DNA of 64,000 nucleotides from Aotearoamyces nothofagi (Eukaryota; Ascomycota; Leotiomycetes; Leotiales; Tympanidaceae), in NCBI GenBank assembly GCA_015345905.1, contig JADDTR010000004.1, forward strand, positions 496,001-560,000, given 5' to 3'. Each line of letters opens with the position of its first letter. Within the stretch, counting starts at the first letter, position 1. Positions 32,353 to 42,453 of this stretch are shown here, in pieces. The translations under genes and the position numbers were made by a program. Below the pieces are notes generated by a model. That model had not been told where the DNA came from, made no database searches, and saw only the letters and a list, made by a program, of their open reading frames with translations.

Positions 32353-35300
32353 ATGCTTTCTAACCCTCTTCACCGGTTCTCCTCGTATCATGCTCTGCCT
32401 GTTACCGACATGCTACCCAACGGCCACATTCCCTCCATCCAGATGAACGGGGGCAACGGGCTAGGTACTCTGGCCCACGGCTCTCAGTACGCTCTGCAGC
32501 AACTCCAGAGGCATATTGATGTCCACCAGAACTCGCAGCCTGGCAGAGGTCCCAGTTCGAAACATCGCCAGCATCAGTACGATGGCATGCCGGCAGGAGG
32601 GATACCTGGGAGAGGATCTGGAGCGGCTAGGGCCTCTGCACAGGGCCCTGTTCGTAGAAGAATCAGTAGGGCCTGCGATCAGTGCAACCAGCTGAGGACC
32701 AAGTGTGACGGTCAGAGCCCATGCGCCCACTGTGTCGGTATGTGCCCGGACCCAGCGATTACGCAGGTATACTAACGGCTTCTAGAGTTTAACTTGGGCT
32801 GCGAATATGTGCGAGAGCGAAAGAAGCGTGGGAAAGCATCCCGGAAGGACCTTGCACAGCAAGCTGCTGCTGCTGCTGCTTCGAATGGACTAAAGTCGCC
32901 GGCAGAACATTCATCGGATGGAAGATCGCCCACCGAATCGCGAATGGACAATGGTTCCTCCAGTGGATCAGCAAACGATAACGACTTCCACCGGCCAGAA
33001 TCCAGATCAATGGGCCCGAATGATAGAATTGGATTACAAAAGCCTACGGGCGGCAATGTGCACACAACACTGAAAACAAACCGTACACTGAGTCTCGGGA
33101 ATGCTATAGAGCGTCCACAGCAGCATCAGTCTCTTATGGACCAACAAGATGACGCGATGGGCCAGGGACAAGTCGACAGCCCTACGCATATGGGGCTGGA
33201 TGGCTACGGGACCTTGCATGGATACCCCAGACCCGTGAATGGCCATTTACTGAGCAATAATGGACAGCACTACGGCTCACCTAACAATTTACCCGGATAT
33301 CCAGATATGCCATATGTCATACAGAGCCCGCAAAATCCCAATTACCCGGGCAATGCTCAGTCGCCAGCATTTAGGCTAGGTGACAGCCCAATGTCAGTCT
33401 TCTCCATGGAGACTCCACCCGTTCCATCACCGGATTGGACCTCCATGGTGCCCCCGGTCAACCAATACCACGTGAACAAGCAGACTCAGTTTCAATTTCA
33501 ATCTCAATTTCAATCCCAATCTCAGTCTCCACAGCTGAGATATCCAGTACTCCAGCCACTTATTCCCCACCTTGGTAACATTATACCACTTCCTTTGGCA
33601 TGTGATCTCCTCGATCTCTATTTTGCTAGCTCGTCGTCTGCTCAGATGCATCCCATGTCACCTTATGTCCTTGGATACTGCTTCAGAAAACGGTCATTCC
33701 TCCATCCCACCAAGCCTCGGCATTGCAGTTCAGCGCTACTATCAAGCATGTTATGGGTTGCGGCTCAGACTAGCAATGCCGCCTTCTTGACAGCGCCGCC
33801 TTCTGCCAGAGGTCGAATCTGTCAACGGCTACTTGAACTTACTGTGAGTCTTCTGAGACCGCTCATCCATGGCCCTCCCAGTGGTGGAGAATCACCACCA
33901 AACTTTGCGGATACCGTCATCAATGGCGTTGCATTGGGAGGGTTTGGTGTATCGATGCCTGGGGCCGTAGGAGCAGACGGCATGCATGGAGAGAGTGGAG
34001 GATTCGGAGCTGCAGGTGTCTTGGACGACGTCGTAACCTACATCCACTTGGCAACAGTCATTTCTGCGAGCGAGTATAAGAGTGCTAGTCTTCGTTGGTG
34101 GAATGCCGCCTGGTCACTCGCGAGAGAGTTGAAGCTAGGACGAGAGCTGCCTCCTAGTCCAACCACCCAAGCCAATGACGCCGATGTCGACGCTGATGGC
34201 GAGGCCGATGATGATATGGATATGCCACATCACCCAAGCACTGCACATGGTCGCATTACTGAGGAGGAGAGGGAGGAACGACGAAGGATTTGGTGGCTTG
34301 TCTACACCGTTGATCGGCATCTATCACTCTGCTACAATAAGCCACTGTTCCTTTTAGACGTCGAGTGCGATGGTCTGCTACAGCCAATGGACGACACGTT
34401 ATGGCAGAGGGGCGATGACTACTCCGGTGATTCAAGCATTCATATTACTTCCCCGAATGGTACTGCTCGGATTAGAAGGAGAGGACCTAACTTTGAGTGT
34501 ACTGGCCATAGTATATTCGGGTATTTCTTACCCTTGATGACCATCCTCGGCGAGATAGTAGATCTCAATCATGCCAAAAACCACCCACGTTTCGGGGTCG
34601 CTTTTCGATCAGCACAAGAGTGGGATGACCACACTAATGAGATTACCTTACAGCTCGAGGCCTATGAGCGGAGCTTGAAGGAATTTGAACAACGTCATTT
34701 ATCAATCAACGAAGGTAAAGGTGATAGTAACGACACCAGTATAATGGATGGTATGATATCAAACAACCAGAACGACCGAACCTCTCCATCGAACAATTCT
34801 ACCAATACCTCAACGTCGCGCATGACCACTGAACTAGATATTCAAACCCGGATTGTTGTTGCTTATGGTACTCATGTTATGCATGTGCTACATATTCTTC
34901 TTGCAGGGAAGTGGGATCCGATAACCCTACTCGACGACAACGATCTTTGGATCTCGTCACAGAGTTTTATCACAGCTACGGGGCACGCTGTCTCTGCTTC
35001 TGAATCAATAGAAGGTATACTTCAATACGATCCTGGCTTGGAATTTATGCCATTCTTTTTCGGTGTTTATCTTTTACAGGGAAGTTTCCTGCTGTTGTTG
35101 ATTGCAGATAAACTCCAGAGCGAAGCAAGCCCGAGTGTTGTCAAGGCGTGCGAGACGATTGTTAGAGCGCACGAGGCTTGTGTGGTTACATTGAATACGG
35201 AGTATCAGGTAGGTGACTCGACTCGATTCCTGCATGTATATTCCTAACAAGACCACAGCGAAACTTCCGTAAGGTCATGCGCTCTGCATTAGCTCAGGTC

Positions 35301-35402
35301 CATGGTAGGGTGCCAGAGGACTTTGGCGAGCAGCAGCTACGACGGCGGGATGTCCTTTCGCTTTATCGATGGACTGGGGATGGAACTGGTTTGGCGCTGT
35401 AA
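32353..35402 (+). CDS. xlnR: XlnR/XYR1-type Zn2Cys6 activator of xylanolytic and cellulolytic genes
   Basis: Three exons: 32353-32737, 32786-35208, 35259-35402; 983 residues, close to family length. The start [16 protein letters not shown] matches the family N-terminus. The zinc cluster is C108-x2-C111-x6-C118-x5-C124-x2-C127-x6-C134 in the highly characteristic context [20 protein letters not shown], followed by [16 protein letters not shown]; the first intron lies inside the cluster. Then follow an Ala run, a Gln/Phe/Ser-rich tract ([14 protein letters not shown]), the fungal TF middle domain ([21 protein letters not shown]) and the C-terminal regulatory end [19 protein letters not shown]...[13 protein letters not shown]. 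XlnR binds GGCTAAA-type sites and responds to xylose. Upstream is an unusually long gene-poor region; downstream is a convergent LRR-kinase gene. Confidence 0.97.
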
Positions 35403-35984
35403 ATATTTATGATTGCTTCTAGTATATTGGATGGAGGATTGCTTGTATAGAAAACTTGGGGGGCGTTTGGCAAAAGGGGGATAGTCTAGGTTCGGGGCTC
35501 GGCTTGGTGGAGGATCTAGGACTTATGGAAGAACGAACGATTTGACGCCATATAAGCGCCATGTAACTCTGAATATCTGATCTGAGCGTCTTCTCGCTTT
35601 TGTGAATTGCTTTTGCTGATGGCTGACAGGAGGAACGAGCAGAAGAGGTGATGCCTGTCATCTATGGCAAGCTCTTGTCTGATCAGGCATGACCGTGGCG
35701 TCTCAAGGAGGCCAGACAACGTTTCACATCAAAAGGGAGCGTCTTCCACCTGTCTCCCATGATCGTTTCCCGATCAACGCATATTCAATGGGTACAAATT
35801 CATTCTGTCTCTAATCTCTCCCTCCTAATCCTACTCCCATTCCTTTTCCCTAACAGTCTGTCTCCTCTCTGTCCCGATATCATACGTCATGTCATGCCAG
35901 ACGTCCGTCTTGATCCGTATCATCTCATGCCATCATGCCAGACGTCGTCGACGTCTACGAAATCATATCGTGTCTCCTCGACGT

Positions 35985-37415
35985 CTACAAGTCCCTCAGA
36001 ACCTCTTCGATCGCGGCAAAGAGCGGCCTCTCCACGACGACCCCGTCCACACAGCTAGAATGCAAGGCGCCCAGGCTCTCCCACACCTCCCCGGCCCTCT
36101 CGGCCTCGGCCACCAAGCCCATCATGTCCTCCACCAGGTGGCCAAACGCGGCAACCTCGATGCGCTCGATCAGATGGGCGCTCTCGTGCTCCCGCGTGTA
36201 GACGGTGGCGGCGCCGAAGTCGCCCAGCAGGGCGTGGCCGGCGTCGTCGATCAGGATGTTGTGCGCGTACAGGTCGCCGTGGGCGATGCCGCCCCCGTGC
36301 AGGTGGGCCGCGGCGCTGGCGACGGCCTTCAGCACGGCCACGGCCTTGGAGAGGGCGATGACGGTGCCGGCGGGGAAGGAGTCCCGCGTGCACGAGTCGA
36401 GGGTCGGGGGCAGGCCGAGGCTCGCGTAGCGCGGCGGCACGAGCTGCATGACGAGGCCGCGCCCGGTGGGGTGGCCGCGGATGCTGCCGAGGGGGCCGAT
36501 CAGGTGCGGGTGGCGGCCGGCGCGCATGGTGGCCGCCATCTCGTCGGCGGGCGAGCCGTCGGAGGTCACGTGGCCCCTGAACAGCTTGACCGCCACGTGC
36601 GCGCCGTCCGGGCCGTGGTGCGGGTGCGGCGGCGCCGGCCTCCAGATGCCGCGCGAGATGACGCCCGACGCGCCCTCGCCGAGCAGCTCGCCGACCTCGA
36701 GATCGGACCAGGAGATGGAGCCCAGGGCCGGGCCGGCAGCGGCAGCGGCAGCGGCAGCGGCACCGGGAGAAGCAGCAGCAGCCGCCCCTCCTCCTCCTCC
36801 TCCTCCTGCCTCCAGCCCGGGCCGGTTGGCGCACGGGTTGCCGGCGAAGGAGAGAAAGGCCAGCGAGGGCAGGGCGAAGAGCCAGTCGGGCAGCGACGTC
36901 AGCCGGTTGGCCGACAGCCGCAGCAGGGCCAGCCGCGTGCACCGGGCCATGGAGTCCGGCAGGCGCGTCAGCCGGTTACCGGCCAGCATGCACTTCTGCA
37001 GGCGGCGCGCGTCGCCGATGCTCTCGGGCAGGGCGGCGATGCAGTTGTCGGTGAGGATGAGCCAGCGCAGGCGCGGCGGCAGGGCGGCCTCGGGCACGTG
37101 GCGCATGGCGTTGGCCCGGAAGGCCACCAGCTCCAGGCGCGGGCAGGCGGCCAGGGCGGCGGGGAAGCGGGCGAAGCCGCAGCCGGAGAAGAAGGCGACG
37201 CGCAGCCGGCCGAAGCGGTGCATGCAGGCCGGCAGCGCGCCGAGCCCCGGGTTGCCCGACAGGTCCAGCACCTCGAGGCTGCCCGCCAGCGCGAGGATCT
37301 CCGCCGGGAAGGACTCGAGCCCGCTGTTGCAGAGCTTGAGGTGCGTCGTCGGCGGGGACGCCGAGGCGTAGGCGCCGGCGAGGAGGGCGGAGAGGGTCTG
37401 GGGCGCGGTGTGCAT
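35985..37415 (-). CDS. Leucine-rich-repeat protein with C-terminal protein kinase domain (GC-rich)
   Basis: Single exon, 476 residues from ATG 37413-37415 (a longer frame upstream runs into leader-like repeats). Residues about 23-200 are leucine-rich repeats of the LxxLxLxxNxLxxLP type (LEVLDLSGNPGLGALP, LRWLILTDNCIAALPESIG, LALLRLSANRLTSLPDWLF). About 203-230 is a Gly/Ala-rich linker. The kinase domain spans about 235-476: Gly loop GEGASGV, VAVK (Lys277), HGDLYAHN (Asp381, Asn386) and DFG (399-401). The catalytic loop has HGD instead of HRD and Tyr after Leu. This LRR-then-kinase order with HGDLYAHN I associate with bacterial LRR-kinases and sporadic fungal relatives. Intronless and far more GC-rich than neighbouring genes. 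Substrate unknown; no signal peptide or membrane segment, so likely cytosolic. Confidence 0.85.
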   Translation of the reverse strand: MHTAPQTLSALLAGAYASASPPTTHLKLCNSGLESFPAEILALAGSLEVLDLSGNPGLGALPACMHRFGRLRVAFFSGCGFARFPAALAACPRLELVAFRANAMRHVPEAALPPRLRWLILTDNCIAALPESIGDARRLQKCMLAGNRLTRLPDSMARCTRLALLRLSANRLTSLPDWLFALPSLAFLSFAGNPCANRPGLEAGGGGGGGAAAAASPGAAAAAAAAAGPALGSISWSDLEVGELLGEGASGVISRGIWRPAPPHPHHGPDGAHVAVKLFRGHVTSDGSPADEMAATMRAGRHPHLIGPLGSIRGHPTGRGLVMQLVPPRYASLGLPPTLDSCTRDSFPAGTVIALSKAVAVLKAVASAAAHLHGGGIAHGDLYAHNILIDDAGHALLGDFGAATVYTREHESAHLIERIEVAAFGHLVEDMMGLVAEAERAGEVWESLGALHSSCVDGVVVERPLFAAIEEVLRDL

Positions 37416-37424
37416 TCTGGCGAG

Positions 37425-37452
37425 GTTGAGGGTTGAGGGTTGAGGGTTGAGG
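37425..37452. repeat. 7-bp tandem repeat TTGAGGG in the LRR-kinase leader
   Basis: About four units of GGTTGAG just upstream of the start codon on the kinase's strand. It resembles, but is not, a TTAGGG telomere repeat. Confidence 0.85.
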
Positions 37453-38090
37453 ATGAAGGTGTTGACGGTGTTGGCGCTGTTGAGGCTGTTGAGGGATTGA
37501 AGAGGCTTGACGGGTAGGTATATAAAGAGGTCGAAGACGCAGCCGACGAGACCGGACGTATTCTCAAGATGCCCCCAAAAAAAAAAAAGCAAAAAAAGAG
37601 AACGAAGCGCGCCTCCCACACACACACATGTACATATATATATATATATATTTTATCTCTCTTATCCGAGCCCGCAGGCGAAACCCTCCCTATCAGATTA
37701 CACGGGCAGAAGCACGGGGCACGGGCCTTCATCATCTCATCTCATCTCATCTCACTCACCCCTTAGCGGCCCGCCGGGCCCCCCGTAGCGCGGCGCCGAT
37801 AAGGGAAACGAAAAAAGGAAAGGAGAAGAAGAAGAAGAAAGAAGAAGAAAGAAAAAGGGCAAAAACGCGCGACCGCCCCGTGTCTCGTTCCCCGTTCTGA
37901 GTCGGGTGCGGTTGCGGGCGTTTTTTTTCCTTCTTTTGATCTATTCAGATACTGGGTCGGGCCGCGCCGCGCCGCGCGCTTGTGGCTGTGGTTTTGCGCT
38001 TTTGCGGCTCTCTGATAAATGGGGGGGGGAGAGGGAGAGGGGCTGGGGCATGACGAGCGGCTCTCTGATAAGGGGGGGCTGAGCGGGCAG

Positions 38091-38312
38091 AGGGACGGAT
38101 CACGGGCGGAAGGACTGCGTGGGATGGGATCGGTTGGAGATCTGGCAGGCGGGAGGGGAGATCGGGGACCCGAAAGACATAAGAGGGGAGAACGGGCAGA
38201 GGGATGGGATCACGGGCGGAAGGCCTGCGTGGGATGGGATCGGTTGGAGATCTGGCAGGCGGGAGGGGAGATCGGGGACCCGAAAGACATAGGAGGGGAG
38301 AACGGGCAGAGG
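38091..38312. repeat. 110-bp tandem duplication
   Basis: Two adjacent copies with period 110 bp (CACGGGCGGA at 38101 and 38211), differing by only a few substitutions, hence recent. No coding sense. Confidence 0.92.
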
Positions 38313-38421
38313 AACAAAAACCCCAGACAACAGGAACGGAGGTGGGAGAGAGAGAGAGAGAGGTGTATGTATATATTGAGGCAGGCGTGTTGGCTCCTCT
38401 GGCTCGGGGGGGGTTTTTTTT

Positions 38422-38423
<2 letters not shown>

Positions 38424-38453
<30 letters not shown>
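38424..38453. repeat. (CTG)n trinucleotide repeat, about ten units
   Basis: Uninterrupted GCT/CTG repeat right after a T9 run. Confidence 0.95.
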
Positions 38454-38657
38454 AGAGCGGTCGTGGAAGTTGTTGGGGGGGAGGGAGGGTTCTTGGTTGG
38501 CTGGGTATTTTGTGAGATGTATATATATAGTATAGTATATATAGGTTTATAGGTCTATCTTTTTGTCTTTTTGTCTTTTTGCTGATGCGCATGCAAGCTT
38601 CGGATTCTAAATCTTTGCACTCCCTAACTCCTCTCTCCTCCACCCCTCCCATTCAGG

Positions 38658-38796
38658 ACGGCCTCTGCGGCAGCAGCCCCCCGGGAGGGCCAGCGGAGCG
38701 TCACGTCACCCATGCGATCGGTGCCCCCTTCTAAGAGCGACTCGCACGAGTGACGCTCCGCTGGCCCTCCCGGGGGGCTGCTGCCGCAGAGGCCGT
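38658..38796. mobile_element. 139-bp palindromic MITE-like element, copy 2
   Basis: The same 44-bp arms as the element at 20694-20835, here at 38658-38701 and 38753-38796. In this copy the perfect pairing reaches 47 bp because the next bases (CAC/GTG) also pair. The 51-bp centre is only partly alignable with copy 1, and only when reversed (shared blocks such as AGAAGGGG and GATCGCAT), so the two copies lie in opposite orientations. No clear target-site duplication is visible here. It sits about 195 bp downstream of the terpene synthase stop codon. Confidence 0.65.
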
Positions 38797-38990
38797 GGAA
38801 ACCAGTGTTGCTGTTGGGAGGATGGCGGGGTGATGGGTGAGGTATTGAGGGCTGGGAGGGGCGGGGGGAGGAAAAGCATGACAGCAATCACATATAGCAT
38901 ATCTGAAGAACCAGGGATTCATTGTTGGAGTCAAAGATACAAAAAAGCAGAATGCCAGCTATACAATGGCTACCGTGCCGTGGCGTCTCT

Positions 38991-40452
38991 TCAGAGAACG
39001 AACTCCAGCCCCCCATCCTCCGTGTTCCGCGCCGAAGCAAGGCCATACCTGGCAGTGCGGACACTAGAACGTCGTCAGCAAGCGGCTACAAAAGGAGGGG
39101 GGGGGGGAGACCCAGGGCGGCAGACCTCCAGTTGAGATTGCCGACAACCATGCACCTGCAGCCCGCGATGAAGGTCGCGATGCTCGCGGCGAGTGCGACG
39201 TCGCACTCCCAGCGCGTGCTGACCTTGGCGACGGCGGCTTCGAAGCGCTCGATGGAGGATTTCAGGAACGCGACGGAGGCGTCCATGCCTGTCTGGGCGT
39301 TGATCTCGGGCCCGGAGTAGAGGGCGACGAGATTCTCGACGAATCCGCCAGACTGTTGGGGAGCGTTTACGTTAGGCGCGTGGACGGGGGGTCGGGGGGT
39401 AATGATGCTTACGATTTCTTTCTTTGCTGATATGATATCGTTGGTGCTGGGGGATTGTCAGTTGCTGAAATCCATGGCCAGGCAGAGCTCGGCTCAACTC
39501 ACATCCAATGCACGTAGTTGGTTTCCTTTCGAATCGCCTTCATGTCAGGGTCTTGCATGATGGCATCCGGAATCTTAAGATCATTTGCGAATCTGGAATG
39601 TCTCAGCTAGTCCTTGTAGATGTCATAGAAAAGGCATACTGTAATCATATTAGAGGCTGCTTGAAAAATAGAGGCTTGTTGCTTACCTCAATCAGTGCTA
39701 CTACCATAGCAATACAGCTAGAACCTTCTCGGTAGGTCCAATACTCTTCGAGTGTCGGGAGTCGTTTGGAAAGGCGTATGTCCTGTTCAACTTGGTACAT
39801 CTTCATCGTAAGTCTTGCTTCATCCAGAAACATTTTTCGCTGTTCTATCCACCACCAGTATTATTTTAGTTTTCTTCCGACATTCAACGCGCCCAGCCAC
39901 TTACCAAATGTATACCGTGCGCAGAGGGCGTCCCCCGTTTGGCGAAAGCTATCAACGCCTGGATAGAGCTCTTCAACCGGCCTGCTTAAAGGCTTGACTC
40001 CAAGAGAATACTCGACATACTCAATGGTATCGTCGATCAGAGTTTTGAACTTTTCCACATTTCCTTCCCCCGGGCCAGAAACCTGGTCGATCTCGTCGTC
40101 AACAAGGAACATCCAGCCAACGAAATAGGTGAGATCGCGTAGAGCCTCAAGGCCGGCATATGGATACCACGACGAGACCAGCGTTGCCAGGTCCGCGCCC
40201 TTGAGCTTGGCCGTCATAGCATCGCTGAAACTGTACCTTCACGATCGCATGCGAATTAGATGACGGAGGCAAGAACAGGACCCTCCGATGGCAAACTTAC
40301 TTCTCCAGCATGTCATTGACCGTGGTGGCAGCGCTCTCCTTGTGCACGTTGACATCTCCCTGCCAGCCCGCAATCAGCGGATGAAGGTCAGGGATCCGGA
40401 CCGTCTGGCCCTGCAACCTGTCTACGATGCTCTGGCTCTCGGGGAACGACAT
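38991..40452 (-). CDS. Class I terpene synthase (sesquiterpene-cyclase-like)
   Basis: Seven exons on the minus strand: 40452-40301, 40236-39905, 39844-39687, 39606-39503, 39446-39413, 39352-39126, 39063-38991. Every junction keeps frame; 359 residues. Metal-binding motif 1 is DDEID (97-101), the NSE motif is N251-D-I-I-S255-A-K-K-E259, and the RY pair that senses diphosphate is Arg341-Tyr342. Spacing between them is normal for fungal sesquiterpene cyclases. Exon 5 is only 34 nt and codes almost exactly the NSE motif. The acceptor of exon 4 (before LRHSRFANDL) is my best choice but less certain than the rest. The enzyme should cyclise farnesyl (or similar) diphosphate in the cytosol; product unknown. 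No P450 or other tailoring gene is adjacent. Confidence 0.92.
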
Positions 40453-41961
40453 GATGGCCAAGAAATCAAAAAAGCTCGTAGGACCTGAGGAAGCACGGTT
40501 CTGGGGAGGGACGGGGATGGGCAAACGAGGAAGGGGAAAAAAAACAATGGACTGAGGTTGAGAAATGCATTCACTACGGCACTTACGTGGAAGCAATGCT
40601 GATTGATGCAATAGAGCGATAGCACGGACATAAGCCCACACGCCTCGAGCACTTAAACAACGGGTCCGCGGTAGAAGGCTCCTTGGCACATATCACCTAT
40701 TACCCATCGCCCATCGCCCATCGCCCATCATCATCCACATCCACCGTCCATCACCCATCATCCATCATCTCCCATCTCCCACATAGCCAGCGACCGGGCG
40801 ACGAGCCCGCCAGGAAGACGGACAGAGCTGCGCCGTCGTCGCCCGGAGAGAAGCCGACTCGTGGTCGCGCGTAGGAGCAAGACAATGCCACAATGCCTTG
40901 TATTCCCCGTCTTTCGGCACAGCCGCGGACCCATTAATCCCGTCCGATCCCTCGGTCGGAATCTGCACCGTGCGAGCGTGCGAGCGTGCGAACGTGCGAA
41001 CGTGCGAACGTGCGAACGTGCGGACACAGCACACACGGATTACATCAGCTGGCAATCCTTCGTGGAAGAGGAAACCCGTCGGCCACCGAGCCCGCGCGGG
41101 CTCTGCGATGTAACGTCGCCACGGAAGGATGGAGTGCCTGCTTTGTCTGATTCCCTCAGCGACGTTGCCGGCGTTGCTGACGCTGTGGGCGCGTCGCTGG
41201 GAACAAGCCCTGCGACTCGAGGGCGCGGGAGGGAGGCTGGCCGAGGCCTTTTCCTGCTCGAGAAGACAGCCAGCTCTTCTCACCACGTTTGCGCTGCTCG
41301 AAATGCTCGAGGAATGTCTACCGGCAGCCTCGAGCTGGGGAGCTGAAACTCCTTTCATCGCCAAGTGGCATTCTGGCCAACAGATTCTATTCTGACACGG
41401 AGCTATGGATCGCGAATATATCCAGGTTCCTGCAGATCGAGATGAGATGTGTATTTATCCGTCGCTTTTGCTATTGGGCGTGTCAGCTATTGCGACGTGC
41501 TCTAATCTTGTCTCTATTTTCTTTCTTTCTACTGGACATTCAAGAGAAATTGGTCGCATACGGTTATGTGCGCACACTTGAGAAGCCAACATGGATTGTA
41601 CAGAGACATCAGCGAGCAATTGACCATAAGTAAATTATGCCCGCAAGGAAATTATAGGAGCAGCTATAGAGAATATTGGTATTATAAATTTATAACACCG
41701 TCTTGACATATATAGTCGCTATCTTCTATAACAAGAAATTACTATAATAGCTTCCTCCACGGGCTTCCTCAACGACGAGAAAAACTACCTACTACAGGAA
41801 GGACACCCATTCAAAAAAACAAAAAAACAAAAAAACCAAGAGACAGTCTCGGACAAACTACAAAAGCCCAAATTCTAAATATCGCAATTAAATAGCCCAA
41901 ACACAGCACATATCCAAGCCCAATTAGACCGACATCTGTCCACCAAGCCTCCATGCGCACC
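40453..41961. other. Intergenic, repeats only
   Basis: The terpene synthase promoter side (40453-41400) and an AT-rich part (41400-41961) with C(A)7 runs near 41813-41837. CCCATC-type repeats occur at about 40700-40785. No supported gene. Confidence 0.5.
40970..41025. repeat. 8-bp tandem repeat GTGCGAAC/GTGCGAGC, about seven units
   Basis: Perfect 8-bp periodicity with units GTGCGAGC, GTGCGAAC and a last GTGCGGAC. Confidence 0.92.
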
Positions 41962-42453
41962 TCAAGCAGACCCACTGCCATTCTTACTCGCGTCTCTCCT
42001 GTCCACTCTATCCCTCCTCTCCGCATTCGCCGCTAACCTTGCAATCTCCTGTCTCTGCGCCTGATCTCTGCAAAGCACACACTCGTAGTTCAGATCAGGG
42101 TTATAGTACGAGCCTGGATGAACCGGGCACGTGATCTGGTGGCCCTTACTCAAGCATCTTGATGTGAAGACGCCGCGGCAGACGGGGCTGCAAGGATCAT
42201 GCGTATTAGTACAAGGCTGACGAGAAAGCTGGAGTGGAAATAAGGGATGGACGTACCAGTGATGTTTGCCGGGCTTGTTTTTTTTTATTTGCGTTTTCAT
42301 TACCTGCCCGTTCTTCTTCGTTGGTTGACCCTCGTTCTTTTTTTCGTCGCCGCTTCCCGCGTCACTACCGTTGCTTTTGCCCTTTCCCTTGTCTTTGCTG
42401 TCTTTGCTATCTTTACCGTCTTTGCCTCTGGTCTTGGATTTTTCCTTTGCCAT
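41962..42453 (-). CDS. Small Cys/His-rich protein with basic N-terminus (140 residues)
   Basis: Two exons, 42453-42257 and 42187-41962; the 69-nt GT..AG intron joins Trp-less GKHH to CPVCRGVF in frame. The start MAKEKSKTRGKD is chosen because it opens a Lys/Gly/Asp-rich tail; an in-frame ATG 48 nt upstream is possible. The second half has a set of zinc-ligand-like residues: HHCPVCRGVF, SRCLSKGHQITCPVHPG and NYECVLCRDQ, then an Arg/Ala-rich helix. Seven Cys and several His suggest a small zinc-binding domain. I cannot assign a named family; the basic tail and zinc knuckles would suit an RNA- or chromatin-binding role, as inference only. Confidence 0.8.
   Translation of the reverse strand: MAKEKSKTRGKDGKDSKDSKDKGKGKSNGSDAGSGDEKKNEGQPTKKNGQVMKTQIKKNKPGKHHWYVHPLFPLQLSRQPCTNTHDPCSPVCRGVFTSRCLSKGHQITCPVHPGSYYNPDLNYECVLCRDQAQRQEIARLAANAERRDRVDRRDASKNGSGSA

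Larger units (their letters stand above)
37453..38657. other. Low-complexity intergenic region
   Basis: No gene seen. It contains short A-runs, a TA tract near 37634-37651, an AG-rich purine tract (37808-37860), G-runs and the repeats listed separately. It would hold the LRR-kinase promoter. Confidence 0.55.

Noticed and set aside
35889-37436. A 515-codon open frame on the plus strand, antisense to the LRR-kinase
   Set aside because: Its translation is Gly/Ala/Arg/Gln-rich without domains. It is the mirror of a GC-rich coding sequence, where stops are rare in all frames, while the minus frame carries clear LRR and kinase motifs.
37425-37452. TTGAGGG repeats as an interstitial telomere
   Set aside because: The unit is 7 bp and differs from TTAGGG; only about four units occur, inside a gene leader.
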